64,000 bases of DNA from Eubacterium sp. OM08-24 (GCF_003438075.1 NZ_QSTA01000006.1:33057-97056); one strand, 5' to 3'; positions 1 to 11,282 are shown, counted from the first letter of the stretch. Made by a program: numbers and translations. Notes: generated by a model from the sequence alone, not told the origin.

Positions 1-90
1 GGAATAGTAATTTCCGACCGTAGAAATAATTATGAACAAGGCAAACATTGAACCTGCAACAATAATCAGAGTTATAACACTTGACGGCAT
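1..90 (-). CDS. N-terminal start of a VirD4-like coupling protein (partial)
   Basis: This is a truncated reading frame that begins at an ATG at position 90 and runs off the left edge, giving 30 residues. It starts MPSSVITLII, followed by a hydrophobic stretch that looks like a membrane segment. It overlaps the stop of the upstream TOPRIM gene by 19 bases, so the two are translationally linked. In clostridial ICEs of this type the gene after the DUF3991/TOPRIM protein is commonly the VirD4/TraG-like coupling ATPase, whose N-terminus is membrane-anchored. The assignment rests on context and this short hydrophobic start only. Confidence 0.45.
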   Translation of the reverse strand, partial: MPSSVITLIIVAGSMFALFIIISTVGNYYS

Positions 91-989
91 ATTTCATCAG
101 TCCTTTCACCGTTTAAAATATCATCATTCCAGTCTTTATGGATAGGAATGAGGATTTCGCTTTTGATATTCATTGAGTTTAATTTATCGGCTATCCGTTT
201 GTTTGCTGTCTGTCCTGCCTCGTCATTGTCAAAGCAAAGAAACACATTTTTAATATTTGGATTGTCTTTAAGACATTGAAAAAGCACCCTGTCCGAAACG
301 GAACAGGATGCCGCATAGCTGTGTTCTTGCCAGTTTTCCTTGTGCATTGAAATGTAGGAAAGCATATCAATCGGTGCTTCAAAGAGATAAATTTTATCGC
401 TTGTGCCGTGCCAGTGAAAACTGAATTCGGGTTGACTTCCTGCAGCATTTCCTTTGTACGGATTGTTCGTCACAGTTCCTCGCTTGTGGGCGTGGCGAGG
501 TTTACCGTTTGAATCGTAGCCGACAAAGACAGCGTTGTGAAAATCTGACGATTCATAAATCATTTTCCGCCGCACGAACTCATACAAAACATCTTTATCA
601 ATACCACGAGTCAACAGCAGATAAGAAAAAACTCGGCTCATTCTGTCATTCCTTGGTGGCAATTTAAAGGGTTTATGCTCTTTTTCTATGGGCGGTGATG
701 TTATGATTTGACTGCCACCGTTATTCAAAAGCATTTGAACCGCTTCGGCATAGTCCTTGTTGTAAAATTTGCGAATGAAATCAATCGCATCACCGCCTTT
801 TTGTTCGTACTGATGATACCAGAGATGACCTCTGATTGTGACCTTTTGCGAACCGTCAAGCCATTCATATTCCGAACCTGATTTCTTGACTTTCTCGCCT
901 TGATGGATTAAAAAATTAGCAAGGTCTGTTCGCCTTGCCTGTTCTCGCTGTTCTTTTGTAAAATGAATGTAGGTTGATATTTTAATCAC
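72..989 (-). CDS. DUF3991 and TOPRIM domain protein
   Basis: The 305-residue protein has an N-terminal part resembling the CHC2/DUF3991 region of primase-like proteins (GDAIDFIRKF near residue 65) and a C-terminal TOPRIM fold, with an acidic motif FEAPID near residue 204 and LCFDNDEAGQ near residue 252. Such proteins are standard in clostridial ICEs and are presumed to act in DNA processing or replication of the transferred strand. The start is a GTG at 989 preceded very closely by AAGGAA, so the exact start is uncertain. It lies between the MobP3 relaxase and the VirD4-like gene, the usual ICE position. Confidence 0.85.
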   Translation of the reverse strand: MIKISTYIHFTKEQREQARRTDLANFLIHQGEKVKKSGSEYEWLDGSQKVTIRGHLWYHQYEQKGGDAIDFIRKFYNKDYAEAVQMLLNNGGSQIITSPPIEKEHKPFKLPPRNDRMSRVFSYLLLTRGIDKDVLYEFVRRKMIYESSDFHNAVFVGYDSNGKPRHAHKRGTVTNNPYKGNAAGSQPEFSFHWHGTSDKIYLFEAPIDMLSYISMHKENWQEHSYAASCSVSDRVLFQCLKDNPNIKNVFLCFDNDEAGQTANKRIADKLNSMNIKSEILIPIHKDWNDDILNGERTDEICRQVL

Positions 990-1118
990 TTCCTTGTATA
1001 TATTTTTCTTTTCTGCTGTAATATCTTATAGTTGGTAGTTCTTCTCTTATCACTGTGACAGGAGGCACCTATCAACCTTTGGGTGCAGTTTCCCCTTGGC
1101 GGTGTGATGATTTTTTGA

Positions 1119-1147
1119 TTGACAATTTCCTATATATATGGTAAGAT
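1119..1147 (+). promoter_or_regulatory. Promoter for the DinB-like gene
   Basis: A perfect -35 TTGACA (1119-1124), a 17-bp spacer and a -10 TAAGAT (1142-1147) lie about 50 bp upstream of the AGGAGG ribosome binding site of the plus-strand gene at 1196. An imperfect inverted repeat (GCACC at about 1065, GGGTGC at about 1081) lies just upstream. The rest of the 990-1195 gap holds nothing else I recognise. Confidence 0.8.
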
Positions 1148-1195
1148 AATTATAAATAATCGATCAAAAATTATAAATTTCAGGAGGTTAATCCT

Positions 1196-1909
1196 ATGAC
1201 AAAGGAAGAATTATTTGAGCCAATAACGAAGAAATATAATGAACTAAAACTTGCATTACAAGGAACAGATATAGATAAAATAAGAGAACTTACTTTAGAA
1301 GTTCATGCTATGGTGCATCCTGCTGAAATTTCTGGAAGAACTGAAAAAACTATTGCAGATTATGTTTTGGATTATATGTTAAGAGGCAATCAAAATGAAT
1401 TAGTGCCCAGAGAGGATTATGATGTGGATTTACATTACGCAGGCACTAGAACCGTTCCTTTGTGTTGGCAATTTTGGCATACATATCGAATTGAAGATTT
1501 AGTAAGCAATATTTTAATGGCAAATCAAAATCAAATATTCAATGAAGAATGGCAAAGAAAAATTGGTTCACCTATTACAGATACAGGCAATGCTTTGGAA
1601 CTTGATGAAGCAATAGCGTTTGGAAAAGAGATAAACGTTGAAGCTCTTCATGAATATATGCTCGCAGTTGGTAAAAACACACGTAATATATTAGGAAATC
1701 TAACATTAGTACAGATAAATTCAATGGTACCGGAAGAATGGGTAATGAGAATATTAGAAGAAGGTGGAGTAACAACAGATTTTCGCTCGGTATGGTTATT
1801 AGTATTTTGGGGAAGGTTAACAATGGGAGGTATGATTTTAACTCCAATGACTGACCATCATATGATGCATTTACCTCCATGTTTAAACAATTTACCGATA
1901 TTAGATTGA
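1196..1909 (+). CDS. DinB-like superfamily protein
   Basis: The 237-residue protein has the features of the DinB/DUF664 four-helix metal-binding family: a central WHTYRIEDL segment near residue 94 and a His-rich C-terminus (MTDHHMMHLPP near residue 218) that could complete the His triad. Members include thiol-dependent enzymes and stress-induced proteins of unknown substrate, so no reaction can be given. It has its own promoter and an AGGAGG site, and it is the only plus-strand gene in the left ICE segment, between relaxase and TOPRIM genes. That suggests cargo added to the ICE rather than a transfer function. Confidence 0.7.
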   Translation: MTKEELFEPITKKYNELKLALQGTDIDKIRELTLEVHAMVHPAEISGRTEKTIADYVLDYMLRGNQNELVPREDYDVDLHYAGTRTVPLCWQFWHTYRIEDLVSNILMANQNQIFNEEWQRKIGSPITDTGNALELDEAIAFGKEINVEALHEYMLAVGKNTRNILGNLTLVQINSMVPEEWVMRILEEGGVTTDFRSVWLLVFWGRLTMGGMILTPMTDHHMMHLPPCLNNLPILD

Positions 1910-1954
1910 TTTAAAGAAAATCCCTTTTGCCAACTTTATTCATTAAATCTGTGA

Positions 1955-3373
1955 TTACATTTTTAAACCCTGAGCTTGTTTCTTATCATTTATCTTCTGC
2001 TGAAGCTTTTTATCCGTTCTTTGCACTTTCTGCTTTTCTTCAAAACGGAGCTGATTTTGAATTATGTTGCAGAGGTAGCGCAGGAGATAAAGGGAAGAAA
2101 CTGCAACACTGTTTCGGTTGGTTTTAATTGAATAATGAGGATACAGAACACCTCTGCCTGAATCAAAGACTGATTCGACAGAGGTGTTTTCTTCATATTC
2201 AAAGGGATTTAAAACAGATTCTTCGTCCGTATTCTCTCTTTTCTCAACCTCATCTTCAGTGAGATTTAGTTTCAACGCTTCCTTGATTATTGCATTTTTG
2301 ATTGACTTGAATTCCTTATTATCAACCAATGGAATACGCTCGGGCATTTCATCCGTGTAGGTGCGGATTGTATTTTCCTTTTGCTCATACCAAAGGACAT
2401 ACAGCTTTTTGATTCTATCATCATTTGCAAGCTCATCAACAATTGAATCAACGATGGCTTTTACATCGGGTTTCAGATAACCGTAGACCTTTTTGCCTTT
2501 CGATTTTGAAAGTCTGTCGGCAAGTTCCAACAGCTTATGCTGAATTGATGCACTAATATATATTTCAGAGTTAATCTTTGAAACCAAATCCTCTACAATT
2601 TCACGAGCCTCAGCACGGAGCTTATCTCTGTGTTCGGTCTGCTTCTGATAAATACTTATCAAGTCCTGACGGAAAATTACCTTTGCAAGATTTGACTTTA
2701 TGTTTTCAATGCCTTTTTCCGTTAGATACGCTTCGTTCGGCTTTTTAGAATATGCAATCATATGAATGTGTGGATGGTGTCCTTCATTATGAAAAGCCGC
2801 ATACCATTTGAAGTTTTCGGGAGCGATTTTCATATTCTCCGCTATCATATTTCGCTGTGAACGAATTAAATTCATCCAAGCTTTTGCATTGTTGTAGCCC
2901 AGCCGTTCCACATCCTCTCGCTTTAGAGAAATGATATGAGTCCAGATATTACTATTACTCTCGGCAATCTCTTTTTGCACATTAGATAAAACTATCGGCA
3001 CACCATCATCAGTAAATAAGCCGTGTGAGGATATTTTTTCTACTCTCGGTCGCTGTGCAATGTAACTTACATACTTTTCTCTGTCGCCGAATAGTTCAGC
3101 GTGAGCTTCGGCAATCCGCAAAATCAATTCATCTGCATTACCTATGTTCGGCTTATCAAGATAATCCTGATACTCATACAAGTCCTTTGAGTCAGGATAA
3201 TCAGAAAGCAATTTCTTAATAATCTGTTTTTGTCTTTCGGTTGTTTCCATAAACTTTTGTGTACTGTCAGCCTTTTCAACTCCGTCACGAGTCGCAATGT
3301 AGGAAACATAATTTCCGATATGAGTTTTGAAATTCGGCTTGATGTAGGGCGATTTCATAATAATTCTCGGCAT
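1955..3373 (-). CDS. MobP3-family relaxase
   Basis: The 472-residue protein is a conjugative relaxase that would nick the ICE oriT and lead the transferred strand. It carries the His motif of these enzymes, with HHPHIHMIAYS near residue 198, preceded by KWYAAFHNEG. The N-terminus, with YVSYIATRDGVE and a second copy YVSYIAQRPRVE, is characteristic of the MobP3 family. The gene begins 4 bp after the stop of the ribbon-helix-helix gene and the two form one transcription unit. The length looks complete and no lesion is visible, unlike other transfer genes in this ICE. Confidence 0.85.
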   Translation of the reverse strand: MPRIIMKSPYIKPNFKTHIGNYVSYIATRDGVEKADSTQKFMETTERQKQIIKKLLSDYPDSKDLYEYQDYLDKPNIGNADELILRIAEAHAELFGDREKYVSYIAQRPRVEKISSHGLFTDDGVPIVLSNVQKEIAESNSNIWTHIISLKREDVERLGYNNAKAWMNLIRSQRNMIAENMKIAPENFKWYAAFHNEGHHPHIHMIAYSKKPNEAYLTEKGIENIKSNLAKVIFRQDLISIYQKQTEHRDKLRAEAREIVEDLVSKINSEIYISASIQHKLLELADRLSKSKGKKVYGYLKPDVKAIVDSIVDELANDDRIKKLYVLWYEQKENTIRTYTDEMPERIPLVDNKEFKSIKNAIIKEALKLNLTEDEVEKRENTDEESVLNPFEYEENTSVESVFDSGRGVLYPHYSIKTNRNSVAVSSLYLLRYLCNIIQNQLRFEEKQKVQRTDKKLQQKINDKKQAQGLKM

Positions 3374-3376
3374 AGC

Positions 3377-3778
3377 TTACCCTTTCTGAAACCTTACAAC
3401 ATCATCAAACTTATATTTACCGCTGTTTCGTTTGACCTCATCAACACATATTTTTCTTAAATCTCTCAGCTGTCCTTCGGTAATATCATTGGTCGCCGCA
3501 ACAACATGCATCAGCATGGCAAGTTCCACACCTTGCTTGAAGAGAACTCTTGCGAGCCTGTCCTCAGTATCAAGAATTTTTGAACTGATGACAGATTCAA
3601 GTGCAGGAGTAAGCACACGACTTACATTTTTTGAGTTTAGCCACGCAATGTAAAATTCTATTGCATCGGATATGAATTCACTTCGTGATGTTGCATTGGT
3701 TATTGAGATTGCATTATCACAGGCTTTGAGTAAATCCTGATTGATGTACAGTCCTATTCTCTTTGAGTCGTTGTCCAT
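3377..3778 (-). CDS. Ribbon-helix-helix relaxosome accessory protein
   Basis: This 133-residue protein begins with a segment typical of ribbon-helix-helix DNA binders (RIGLYINQDLLKACDNAI, then SRSEFISDAIEFYI). It is encoded directly upstream of the MobP3 relaxase and directly downstream of the palindrome-rich non-coding region, so it probably binds oriT and loads the relaxase. An AAGGTG ribosome binding site precedes the ATG at 3778. The C-terminal half (residues 60-133) is helical and of unknown function. Confidence 0.65.
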   Translation of the reverse strand: MDNDSKRIGLYINQDLLKACDNAISITNATSRSEFISDAIEFYIAWLNSKNVSRVLTPALESVISSKILDTEDRLARVLFKQGVELAMLMHVVAATNDITEGQLRDLRKICVDEVKRNSGKYKFDDVVRFQKG

Positions 3779-4130
3779 TTTTCACCTTTTCCTTCAGTAA
3801 CACTTGGAGTATTCAGAAAAAACCTCTTAAAATCGGCAAAATCGGGCAGTTTGGAATACAAGCGGTAACACAATCCAAAAAAAGTAACACCTTTGAAAAT
3901 CCCCGAACGGCGTTGCCGGTCGGTGTGTTTCGGCGACCGTTGCTCTGCAACGGAATACGCCTTTATCCTGCTTAAATACCTACCCTTGAAAAACTGCCCA
4001 AATTGCCGTAACTTCGATTTTTCACACCTTGCCACAAACCACCCGATTTCGGCTTTTATTCGATTTCGGATACTTTTCCGACTTCTCCTTTTAAAGCCGA
4101 CACAGGGCGAATGTGGCGAGAATACCGCCG
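3779..4130. other. Probable oriT region of the ICE
   Basis: This 350-bp stretch has no convincing gene. It contains strong hairpins, CCGTTGC-TCT-GCAACGG (3937-3953) and CGGTCG/CGACCG (3917-3939), and lies immediately upstream of the ribbon-helix-helix and relaxase genes, where oriT normally sits. A GCCCAAATTGC segment near 3998 resembles the AT-rich sequence beside the oriT hairpins of both IMEs. The nick site itself was not identified. Confidence 0.5.
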
Positions 4131-4529
4131 TTATTCTGCTTTTATTGATTTGCCGTTTATTACTTCAAAATTACACTCTGTATATGACAGTCCGTACTCC
4201 TTAACCTCACGATTCAGAATATCAAACATAGCCTGTTCAATACTGCGAGGGGATAACTTGATTTCATCACTCAAAGTGTCATAGCAAATCCATTCTTCAC
4301 TCTCGGGTTTGTCCTTTACAAGAATATCAAAGCCGAGGAGCATTTTATCGGGTGTGGGAAATACAACGGCATTGATTTTCACACAGCCGACTGTGAGTGA
4401 AGCAAAGAGAGTGTCATGCTTGTCCTTTGGATTTTCACAAAGTAATTTCTTAACTTCGTTTACCGACAAATACATTTTGAAAATATACTTATCACCGAGT
4501 TGCTTTTTCAGTTTCTTCCTCTCGTTCAT
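4131..4529 (-). CDS. Conserved ICE protein of unknown function
   Basis: This is a 132-residue soluble protein whose function I do not recognise. It starts with a Lys-rich stretch and has no signal peptide, membrane segment or obvious catalytic motif. Its start codon overlaps the stop of the gamma-glutamylcyclotransferase gene by four bases (ATGA-type junction), so the two are translationally coupled. It may take part in the amidoligase/cyclotransferase peptide system of this ICE, but that is inference from position alone. Confidence 0.6.
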   Translation of the reverse strand: MNERKKLKKQLGDKYIFKMYLSVNEVKKLLCENPKDKHDTLFASLTVGCVKINAVVFPTPDKMLLGFDILVKDKPESEEWICYDTLSDEIKLSPRSIEQAMFDILNREVKEYGLSYTECNFEVINGKSIKAE

Positions 4530-5050
4530 AAAGTCATACCACCCATTCCCATATCTTCATCTTCGTCAGGTGAATCAAACAGATTGTTCTGTTCAAGGTT
4601 TTCGTAGTATTTCTTTGCACTGTCAGTTACCGCATCATTTAGAATTTTCATATCAAAACCGCAGTCCTTGTAACCCTGTGACGCTGTATCGTAGTAGCTC
4701 GCACTTGGCAATCCGAACTGCTGTTTCAGATTCATAATGTAAACCATTGCAGTCAGTTCAGAGCCGTTATTCAATTTCACAGGCAAGTCCTGCTTGAAGT
4801 AGTGTGACGGATAACCCTCGTAGCGGTCAAGCAATCTTTCATCTCTCGGCTGAAGTTCCCATAAAGCAACGGGAACTGACTTGCCAATACAAGGTGCGAT
4901 TGTTGCGTATGAACAATTTGGCATACCCTTGAACTGTAATTCGTAATTTTCAATTGTACCTTTGCCAACAAGTTTTGCAGTTGGGCAACGATATTTCATC
5001 TGATTGAGATTAAGGTTACTGCCATAGGCAATGTATAATTTTTTACTCAT
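4526..5050 (-). CDS. Gamma-glutamylcyclotransferase-like protein
   Basis: The 174-residue protein has the YGSN signature at residues 9-12 (LYIAYGSNLN) and the family pattern LLDRYEGYP near residue 93. The family releases 5-oxoproline from gamma-glutamyl peptides. Pairing with an amidoligase gene directly upstream is a known arrangement in mobile elements, thought to build and trim amide-linked peptide or cell-wall modifications. The C-terminal tail is acidic and Gly/Met-rich. An AGGAGAG site precedes the ATG. The gene looks intact although its partner amidoligase is truncated. Confidence 0.85.
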   Translation of the reverse strand: MSKKLYIAYGSNLNLNQMKYRCPTAKLVGKGTIENYELQFKGMPNCSYATIAPCIGKSVPVALWELQPRDERLLDRYEGYPSHYFKQDLPVKLNNGSELTAMVYIMNLKQQFGLPSASYYDTASQGYKDCGFDMKILNDAVTDSAKKYYENLEQNNLFDSPDEDEDMGMGGMTL

Positions 5051-5065
5051 AATAGATTTCTCTCC

Positions 5066-5680
5066 TTACATACTCATAACAAAACCCGAAGTTTCTTCCT
5101 GTTCATCATTTGGAACAGGATTGACTTCGGGTTCGTTGACATTTATATTTTCGTTTGTATTATTAAGTTCTGCGGCTCGTTTTTGAGCAAGCCTTTCCTT
5201 TTGTTTTTCAGCCTGTGCAGGATCCTTCCACGCAATGTTTCCGTCAAGATTTTTCAGCAGATGATGACGAGCTGTTTTGAATTCGTCACCTATCAAACCT
5301 AATCTCAAAAGCCAAGTTCTGAAAGTATACTTTTCATTGTCCGATACAGTTTTAGCGTGTCTTGCAGACTTCTGTATCAACGCCTGATGACTGATTGCAA
5401 GGCACAGCTGAATCGCACTTTTGACCTCGCCTGCGTGTAAGGTGGAATTGAAAAGGCGGAATTCAATCGTACCCTTGTAGAACACGCTGTGAAGATTCAG
5501 TGCGTGATAGCGAGTGTCATCATAATGTCTGTAGCTGTAATCTTCGCCGTCATACCACATTGATTTTATCTGCTCCATTGACATAGGAGGACGGTTATTG
5601 ATTTCATCAAGGAAACGAGTGTCCATCTTCTGACAGTAATGCTCACGGGAAACATTCACTTTCAATGCTTTGTATAGCAA
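5066..5680 (-). pseudogene. Amidoligase, C-terminal fragment
   Basis: The reading frame matches the C-terminal part of the putative amidoligase family (ATP-grasp/glutamine-synthetase-like amide ligases): YKGTIEFRLFNSTLHAG near residue 69 and AIQLCLAISHQAL near residue 88. The family normally carries roughly another 150 N-terminal residues. Here homology stops just upstream of 5680 and the frame meets a stop that belongs to the neighbouring lipoprotein gene. No start with a proper ribosome binding site is present. The gene appears to have been cut when the lipoprotein genes at 5.7-7.3 kb arrived or when flanking DNA was deleted. Confidence 0.75.
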
Positions 5681-5690
5681 GTCCTCTTTT

Positions 5691-6416
5691 TCATTTCACC
5701 TCTGTTATATACTCAAATTCATGTAAACTCGGTGTACTTTCTCCTTTGCTTACACACAAAGTAAAAGTTTTATAAGGATTATAACGCTTTATTAATGTAT
5801 CTCCGTAAGAAGGATAAGTATCAAATTTTTGTGAGCATTGTCTATAATTTTCAATATCAAAGAAATAACCGTTTATTACAAGTTTAAAACTATAACTCTT
5901 ACTAATATTTTCAAATATCGTAACCAATTGTTCTTTACTTATATTATCATCACAGTAGATTGCCTTTACATACATACCGCTAACATTGTGCTTTTTAACA
6001 AACTCTTCAATTGATAAATTTGTATTGATTTCAGGCTTAATATCCGTAACTATTTCAACATCAACCGCACAGTCTATGTTATATTTATTAAAACTCTCTA
6101 CAATATCATTTTGAACTTTATATGTCATAATATTGCTCACATAATCATCTGTTACATTGCCGTCATTATCTATTACAGCTGTAAACATCAGTTTAGGGGT
6201 ATCTTTCGGATGCACATAAAGTGTTGCGGAATTAGTATCTATTCTGTTTCCTATGTATTCAGCCTCAAAATCCTCGTTGTATTTTTCATTCAGCCTTTCG
6301 CATACTGTATTTGCCGTAGTATCGTTGAAAGTGCCGAGCATTGAGCAAGCACCCATTGATAAAGAAAATCCTAATGTCAAAGTTAAAACAACTGCCTTTC
6401 CTATAAATTTTATCAT
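5691..6416 (-). CDS. Predicted lipoprotein, unknown function
   Basis: From the ATG at 6416, which has GGGAGA at correct spacing, the protein has 241 residues. The N-terminus is a lipoprotein signal (MIKFIGKAVVL, lipobox MGAC), so it should be attached to the outer face of the membrane. The body has no recognised domain. It is a close paralogue of the broken gene just upstream: the first 100 residues share long identical stretches such as EAEYIGNRIDTNSATLY. The pair probably arose by tandem duplication. They interrupt the ICE gene order between the NlpC/P60 and amidoligase fragments, so they are likely cargo. Confidence 0.7.
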   Translation of the reverse strand: MIKFIGKAVVLTLTLGFSLSMGACSMLGTFNDTTANTVCERLNEKYNEDFEAEYIGNRIDTNSATLYVHPKDTPKLMFTAVIDNDGNVTDDYVSNIMTYKVQNDIVESFNKYNIDCAVDVEIVTDIKPEINTNLSIEEFVKKHNVSGMYVKAIYCDDNISKEQLVTIFENISKSYSFKLVINGYFFDIENYRQCSQKFDTYPSYGDTLIKRYNPYKTFTLCVSKGESTPSLHEFEYITEVK

Positions 6417-6417
6417 T

Positions 6418-7337
6418 TTATTTCTCCCAAGTTTTTGAAAATATAGTATTGTTTTTAATTCTAAAATTCTGTATAGACACGATTTCCGGCTTATCAAGAT
6501 CGTAATTATACTTGTCTATTAGAGCATAGCAATCCGGCAAAACATGAAAAATCGAAACGCTCATATTCATATTTTCTGACGCCGCTAACATTTCATTTGC
6601 CATTTCATCATCATTATCAATTTTTTGTGTAAACTATTGCACTAATTAATCTACATTGAGAACTATATTCTTTGTAATTGCTGAATGCATTATTTGATCC
6701 AAAATACATTGAACTTGTATCTACAAAAATCTTGTTATCACCATCAAATTTTTTTGCACATTCCAAATATTTATCCGTACTTAAAAAATAACCGTTTATC
6801 AATAATCCAAAACTATATTTTGGGCTAATATTTTTAAAAGTTAATAGCATTTTCTCTTTACTGATCGATTCATCATAAAAAACAATCTTAAAATATATAT
6901 CTTCTATATTGTGTTTATCAGCAAATTCATTTACCGACAACGATTTATCAGTTTCTTCACTAACATCTGATATTATTGAACCATCGACAGCACAATCTAT
7001 ACCGATTTTGCTAAATTCATCAACTATATCATTTTCTATTTGATAAATAATAATATTGCTCGCATAATCATCTGTCACATTGCCATCATTATCTATTACA
7101 GCTTTAAACATCAATTTAGGAGTATCTTTCGGATGCACATAAAGTGTTGCGGAATTAGTATCTATTCTGTTTCCTATGTATTCAGCCTCAAACTCCTTGT
7201 TGTATTTTGCATTCAGTCTTCCACATACTGTATTTGTCGTAGTTTTGTTGAAAGTGCCGAGCATTGAGCAAGCACCCATTAATAAGATAACACCTAATAA
7301 GAGGGGAATACAATTACTTTTTTACTGCCTTTTTCAT
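6418..7337 (-). pseudogene. Paralogous lipoprotein with two poly-A frameshifts
   Basis: A start at 7337 (MKKAVKK) leads into an A-run after which the frame must shift to continue into a lipoprotein signal (LLLGVILLMGAC) and a body homologous to the downstream lipoprotein. A second shift occurs at another six-A run near 6624. Past it the protein continues as KIDNDEMANEMLAASENM to a stop at 6418. The three open segments abut exactly, so this looks like one gene of about 300 codons with two single-base indels in homopolymers. Sequencing error, slippage-based variation and true decay are all possible. Confidence 0.6.
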
Positions 7338-7506
7338 AATTCTTATTTCCTCATTATTTTTATCATAGCTAATAATTTATATTATAGCACAAAAACAACA
7401 AATGATATACCAATAATCAAAAAATATTATATTTTTATCAATCATTACTTTTAAGAAAGCCAAATATATAAATGTGTAATAGTCATGAGCAATACAGTTA
7501 TTTTTC

Positions 7507-7546
7507 ATAACAAAAACAAGCGACAGTTTAATTTTCTGCCACTTGT
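7507..7546 (-). terminator. Rho-independent terminator after the truncated NlpC/P60 gene
   Basis: On the minus strand an 11-bp stem (ACAAGTGGCAG with CTGTCGCTTGT, two G-U pairs) is followed by a short T run. It lies about 30 bases after the stop at 7573. The rest of 7280-7572 is AT-rich DNA with no gene I can support. Confidence 0.6.
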
Positions 7547-7572
7547 TAAATATCTCTATTTCATTTTTCGGA

Positions 7573-7962
7573 TTACCCCAACTCTTGACATAGAGCCAGT
7601 TTTTTTACAAAGTCCTTGTCCTCTGATTTATCGGACAGGGAGAACAGATAGATAACCTCTGCCTGCGTGTTATAGTCGGACAGTTTTTTGCTTTTGAGTT
7701 GATTTTCAACCTCAGTCATTGTGTTGTTGATAAGCTGTAGATTTTCCATCTGCTCGGCTGAGATATTTTCTTGTATGGACTTACCCAGCTTGTCAGTGTC
7801 AATATCCATACTGCCGTTGAAAATTGACACAACAGCAATAATCGGCATAACCACAATTATGATTACGCCGATTATTATACCGCCTATTGTTTTTATGACC
7901 TTTTTATCCGTGAGCAGAGAAACTGCTATTTTCTTTAGTGCCGCACCTATGGTTGCACTCAT
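7573..7962 (-). pseudogene. NlpC/P60-type conjugation protein, N-terminal fragment
   Basis: From the ATG at 7962 (GGAGGTG site) the fragment encodes 129 residues: a short basic start with MSATIGAALKK, one membrane segment (residues 30-50) and a periplasm-like extracellular stretch. This N-terminus is typical of the membrane-anchored cell-wall hydrolase of clostridial ICEs (lysozyme plus NlpC/P60 domains) that opens peptidoglycan for the transfer machine. In intact members the catalytic domains follow; here translation ends right after FVKKLALCQELG. The whole hydrolytic part is missing, so the protein cannot perform that role. Confidence 0.6.
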
Positions 7963-8070
7963 TGAATCACCTCCGCAAATAAAAATCCGATTGACTTTCA
8001 TTTAAGAAAAACAATCGGATTATAATATTTTTTAATTGTAAAAATAATCTTAAACAGGATATTGACTATC

Positions 8071-8565
8071 TCACTTATAAAGACAGTTTTCTACATAAAT
8101 CATCATTCTGTTATTCTGGTAACCATATTCAATAAATGCTATCAATGGTACTAATCCAACAAACCATGGTTTACTGACAACAAATGGCAATACAAAAGCG
8201 ACAATTAGAATTAACAATAAAACAACAAAAAGTGATATATGCTCCTTACGCCATTTCTTTTTGAAATATGCTTTTCTTTCCTCAAACGAGAATGCACTTT
8301 CTTTTGAAACAGCAATTATGTTTTCATCTGCATTTTTCCGAAACTCTTCGTCTGACATCTTTTGTCCAGCCAACAATTCATTTATGCTAACATTAAATTC
8401 CTTTGCAAGTAGTTGGAGCATTTCAATGTCTGGCATATAGTTACCATTTTCCCAGCGAGATATTGTTTTGTTTGTTACACCAATTTTCTCTCCGAGCTTC
8501 TCTTGAGTTAGTCCGCTCTGCCGACGAAGCGTAGCAATAAATTTACCGATTTTTATTTGATCCAT
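8071..8565 (-). CDS. Membrane-anchored XRE-family regulator
   Basis: The start at 8565 has a good GGAGGTG site and gives 164 residues. Residues 1-60 form a Cro/C1-type helix-turn-helix (GLTQEKLGEKIGVTNKTISR). Residues 75-105 are charged, and the C-terminal third has two hydrophobic segments (LFVVLLLILIVAFVLPFVV and WFVGLVPLIAFIEYG). Membrane-tethered XRE regulators of this layout are common in Firmicutes and often sense membrane stress. It lies between the NlpC/P60 fragment and the virB4 remnant, interrupting the ICE order, so it is probably cargo. The 8566-8707 gap shows nothing else clear. Confidence 0.75.
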   Translation of the reverse strand: MDQIKIGKFIATLRRQSGLTQEKLGEKIGVTNKTISRWENGNYMPDIEMLQLLAKEFNVSINELLAGQKMSDEEFRKNADENIIAVSKESAFSFEERKAYFKKKWRKEHISLFVVLLLILIVAFVLPFVVSKPWFVGLVPLIAFIEYGYQNNRMMIYVENCLYK

Positions 8566-8707
8566 GACGTTCACCTCCGAAAATATGGTACATCAACGGT
8601 TATGAGAATTCTTCCCCACAAACAGAGAATGTGTCAAATATCAATTTATTAACCTGTTATTTTGTAATTATCATACCACAATTTTAAAATTCTGTCTATT
8701 CAAAATT

Positions 8708-9153
8708 TTATCTTCCACCTGCACTTCCGAAAATTTCGGCTTTGTATTCAGGAGCCTGAACAAGAAGCAGATACCTTTCGTTTCCACACCTATACAGACA
8801 AGTGCCACGCTCACCGAATTTGATTAGGGCATACTCATTTGGTTCTACCATTAGGGCATCTTCAAAGTCCTTTGGATTGATATTACCGGGGAAGAACAGG
8901 AAATGATGAGTCGGAATTGAAAACAGCGGCTTGGTAATTCCTTAACGCTTGGAATCAGAAAATCGTCGATATTTTGCGAGGCAAGAATTACTGCTGAATC
9001 TTTCTTACGTACACGTTTCATTGCATTGCGGATATACTCAATTGCAGTGAGGTTGGATAAAAATAAATAGAGCTCGTCTATTGATGCAACTGTGTTTCCC
9101 TCTCCAAGGAGCTTGTTGCTCATATATGAGAGGATATTAAAAAGCATAGCGTC
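8708..9153 (-). pseudogene. virB4: virB4, C-terminal third (detached and frameshifted)
   Basis: This fragment encodes the end of the conjugation ATPase VirB4/TraE: MLFNILSYMSNKLLGEG, the Walker B-like VASIDELYLFL and VILASQNIDDFL. After VKEL near 8940 one base is missing; in the shifted frame the protein continues (TKPLFSIP, later PERGTCLYRCGNERY-like sequence) to GSAGGR and a stop at 8708. Its 5' boundary is the GA at 9152-9153, where IME-B begins. The matching upstream part lies 11.2 kb away at 20398-21383. VirB4 is essential for type IV secretion, so this lesion alone should block self-transfer. Confidence 0.9.
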
Positions 9154-9193
9154 TGCGTAATATCATTATTATAAGAAAATATTTCTTTTACAA

Positions 9194-9217
9194 CCGAGGG
9201 GAAATTTCGCCCCTCGG
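9194..9217 (-). terminator. Terminator after IME-B recombinase
   Basis: An 8-bp perfect stem CCGAGGGG/CCCCTCGG (9194-9217) lies between the recombinase stop and the element end. On the minus strand it is followed by TTGTAAAAG rather than a long T run, so termination efficiency is uncertain. Confidence 0.6.
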
Positions 9218-9226
9218 AATCTTGAT

Positions 9227-11165
<1,939 letters not shown>

Positions 11166-11282
11166 GGCAATCCTTTCTTTACATCTTCATACCAAATCCG
11201 CCTTGTGGATTTTCTTGTATGTTCTTTCTCTCTTTACGAGGTTTTTTCATTGTAGTGCAGTCCTCTACAGGGTGGTTGCTGT

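Noticed and set aside
3754..4204. Open frames of about 70-100 codons in the ICE intergenic region
   Set aside because: They run through the hairpins of the probable oriT, lack ribosome binding sites and have unlikely composition.
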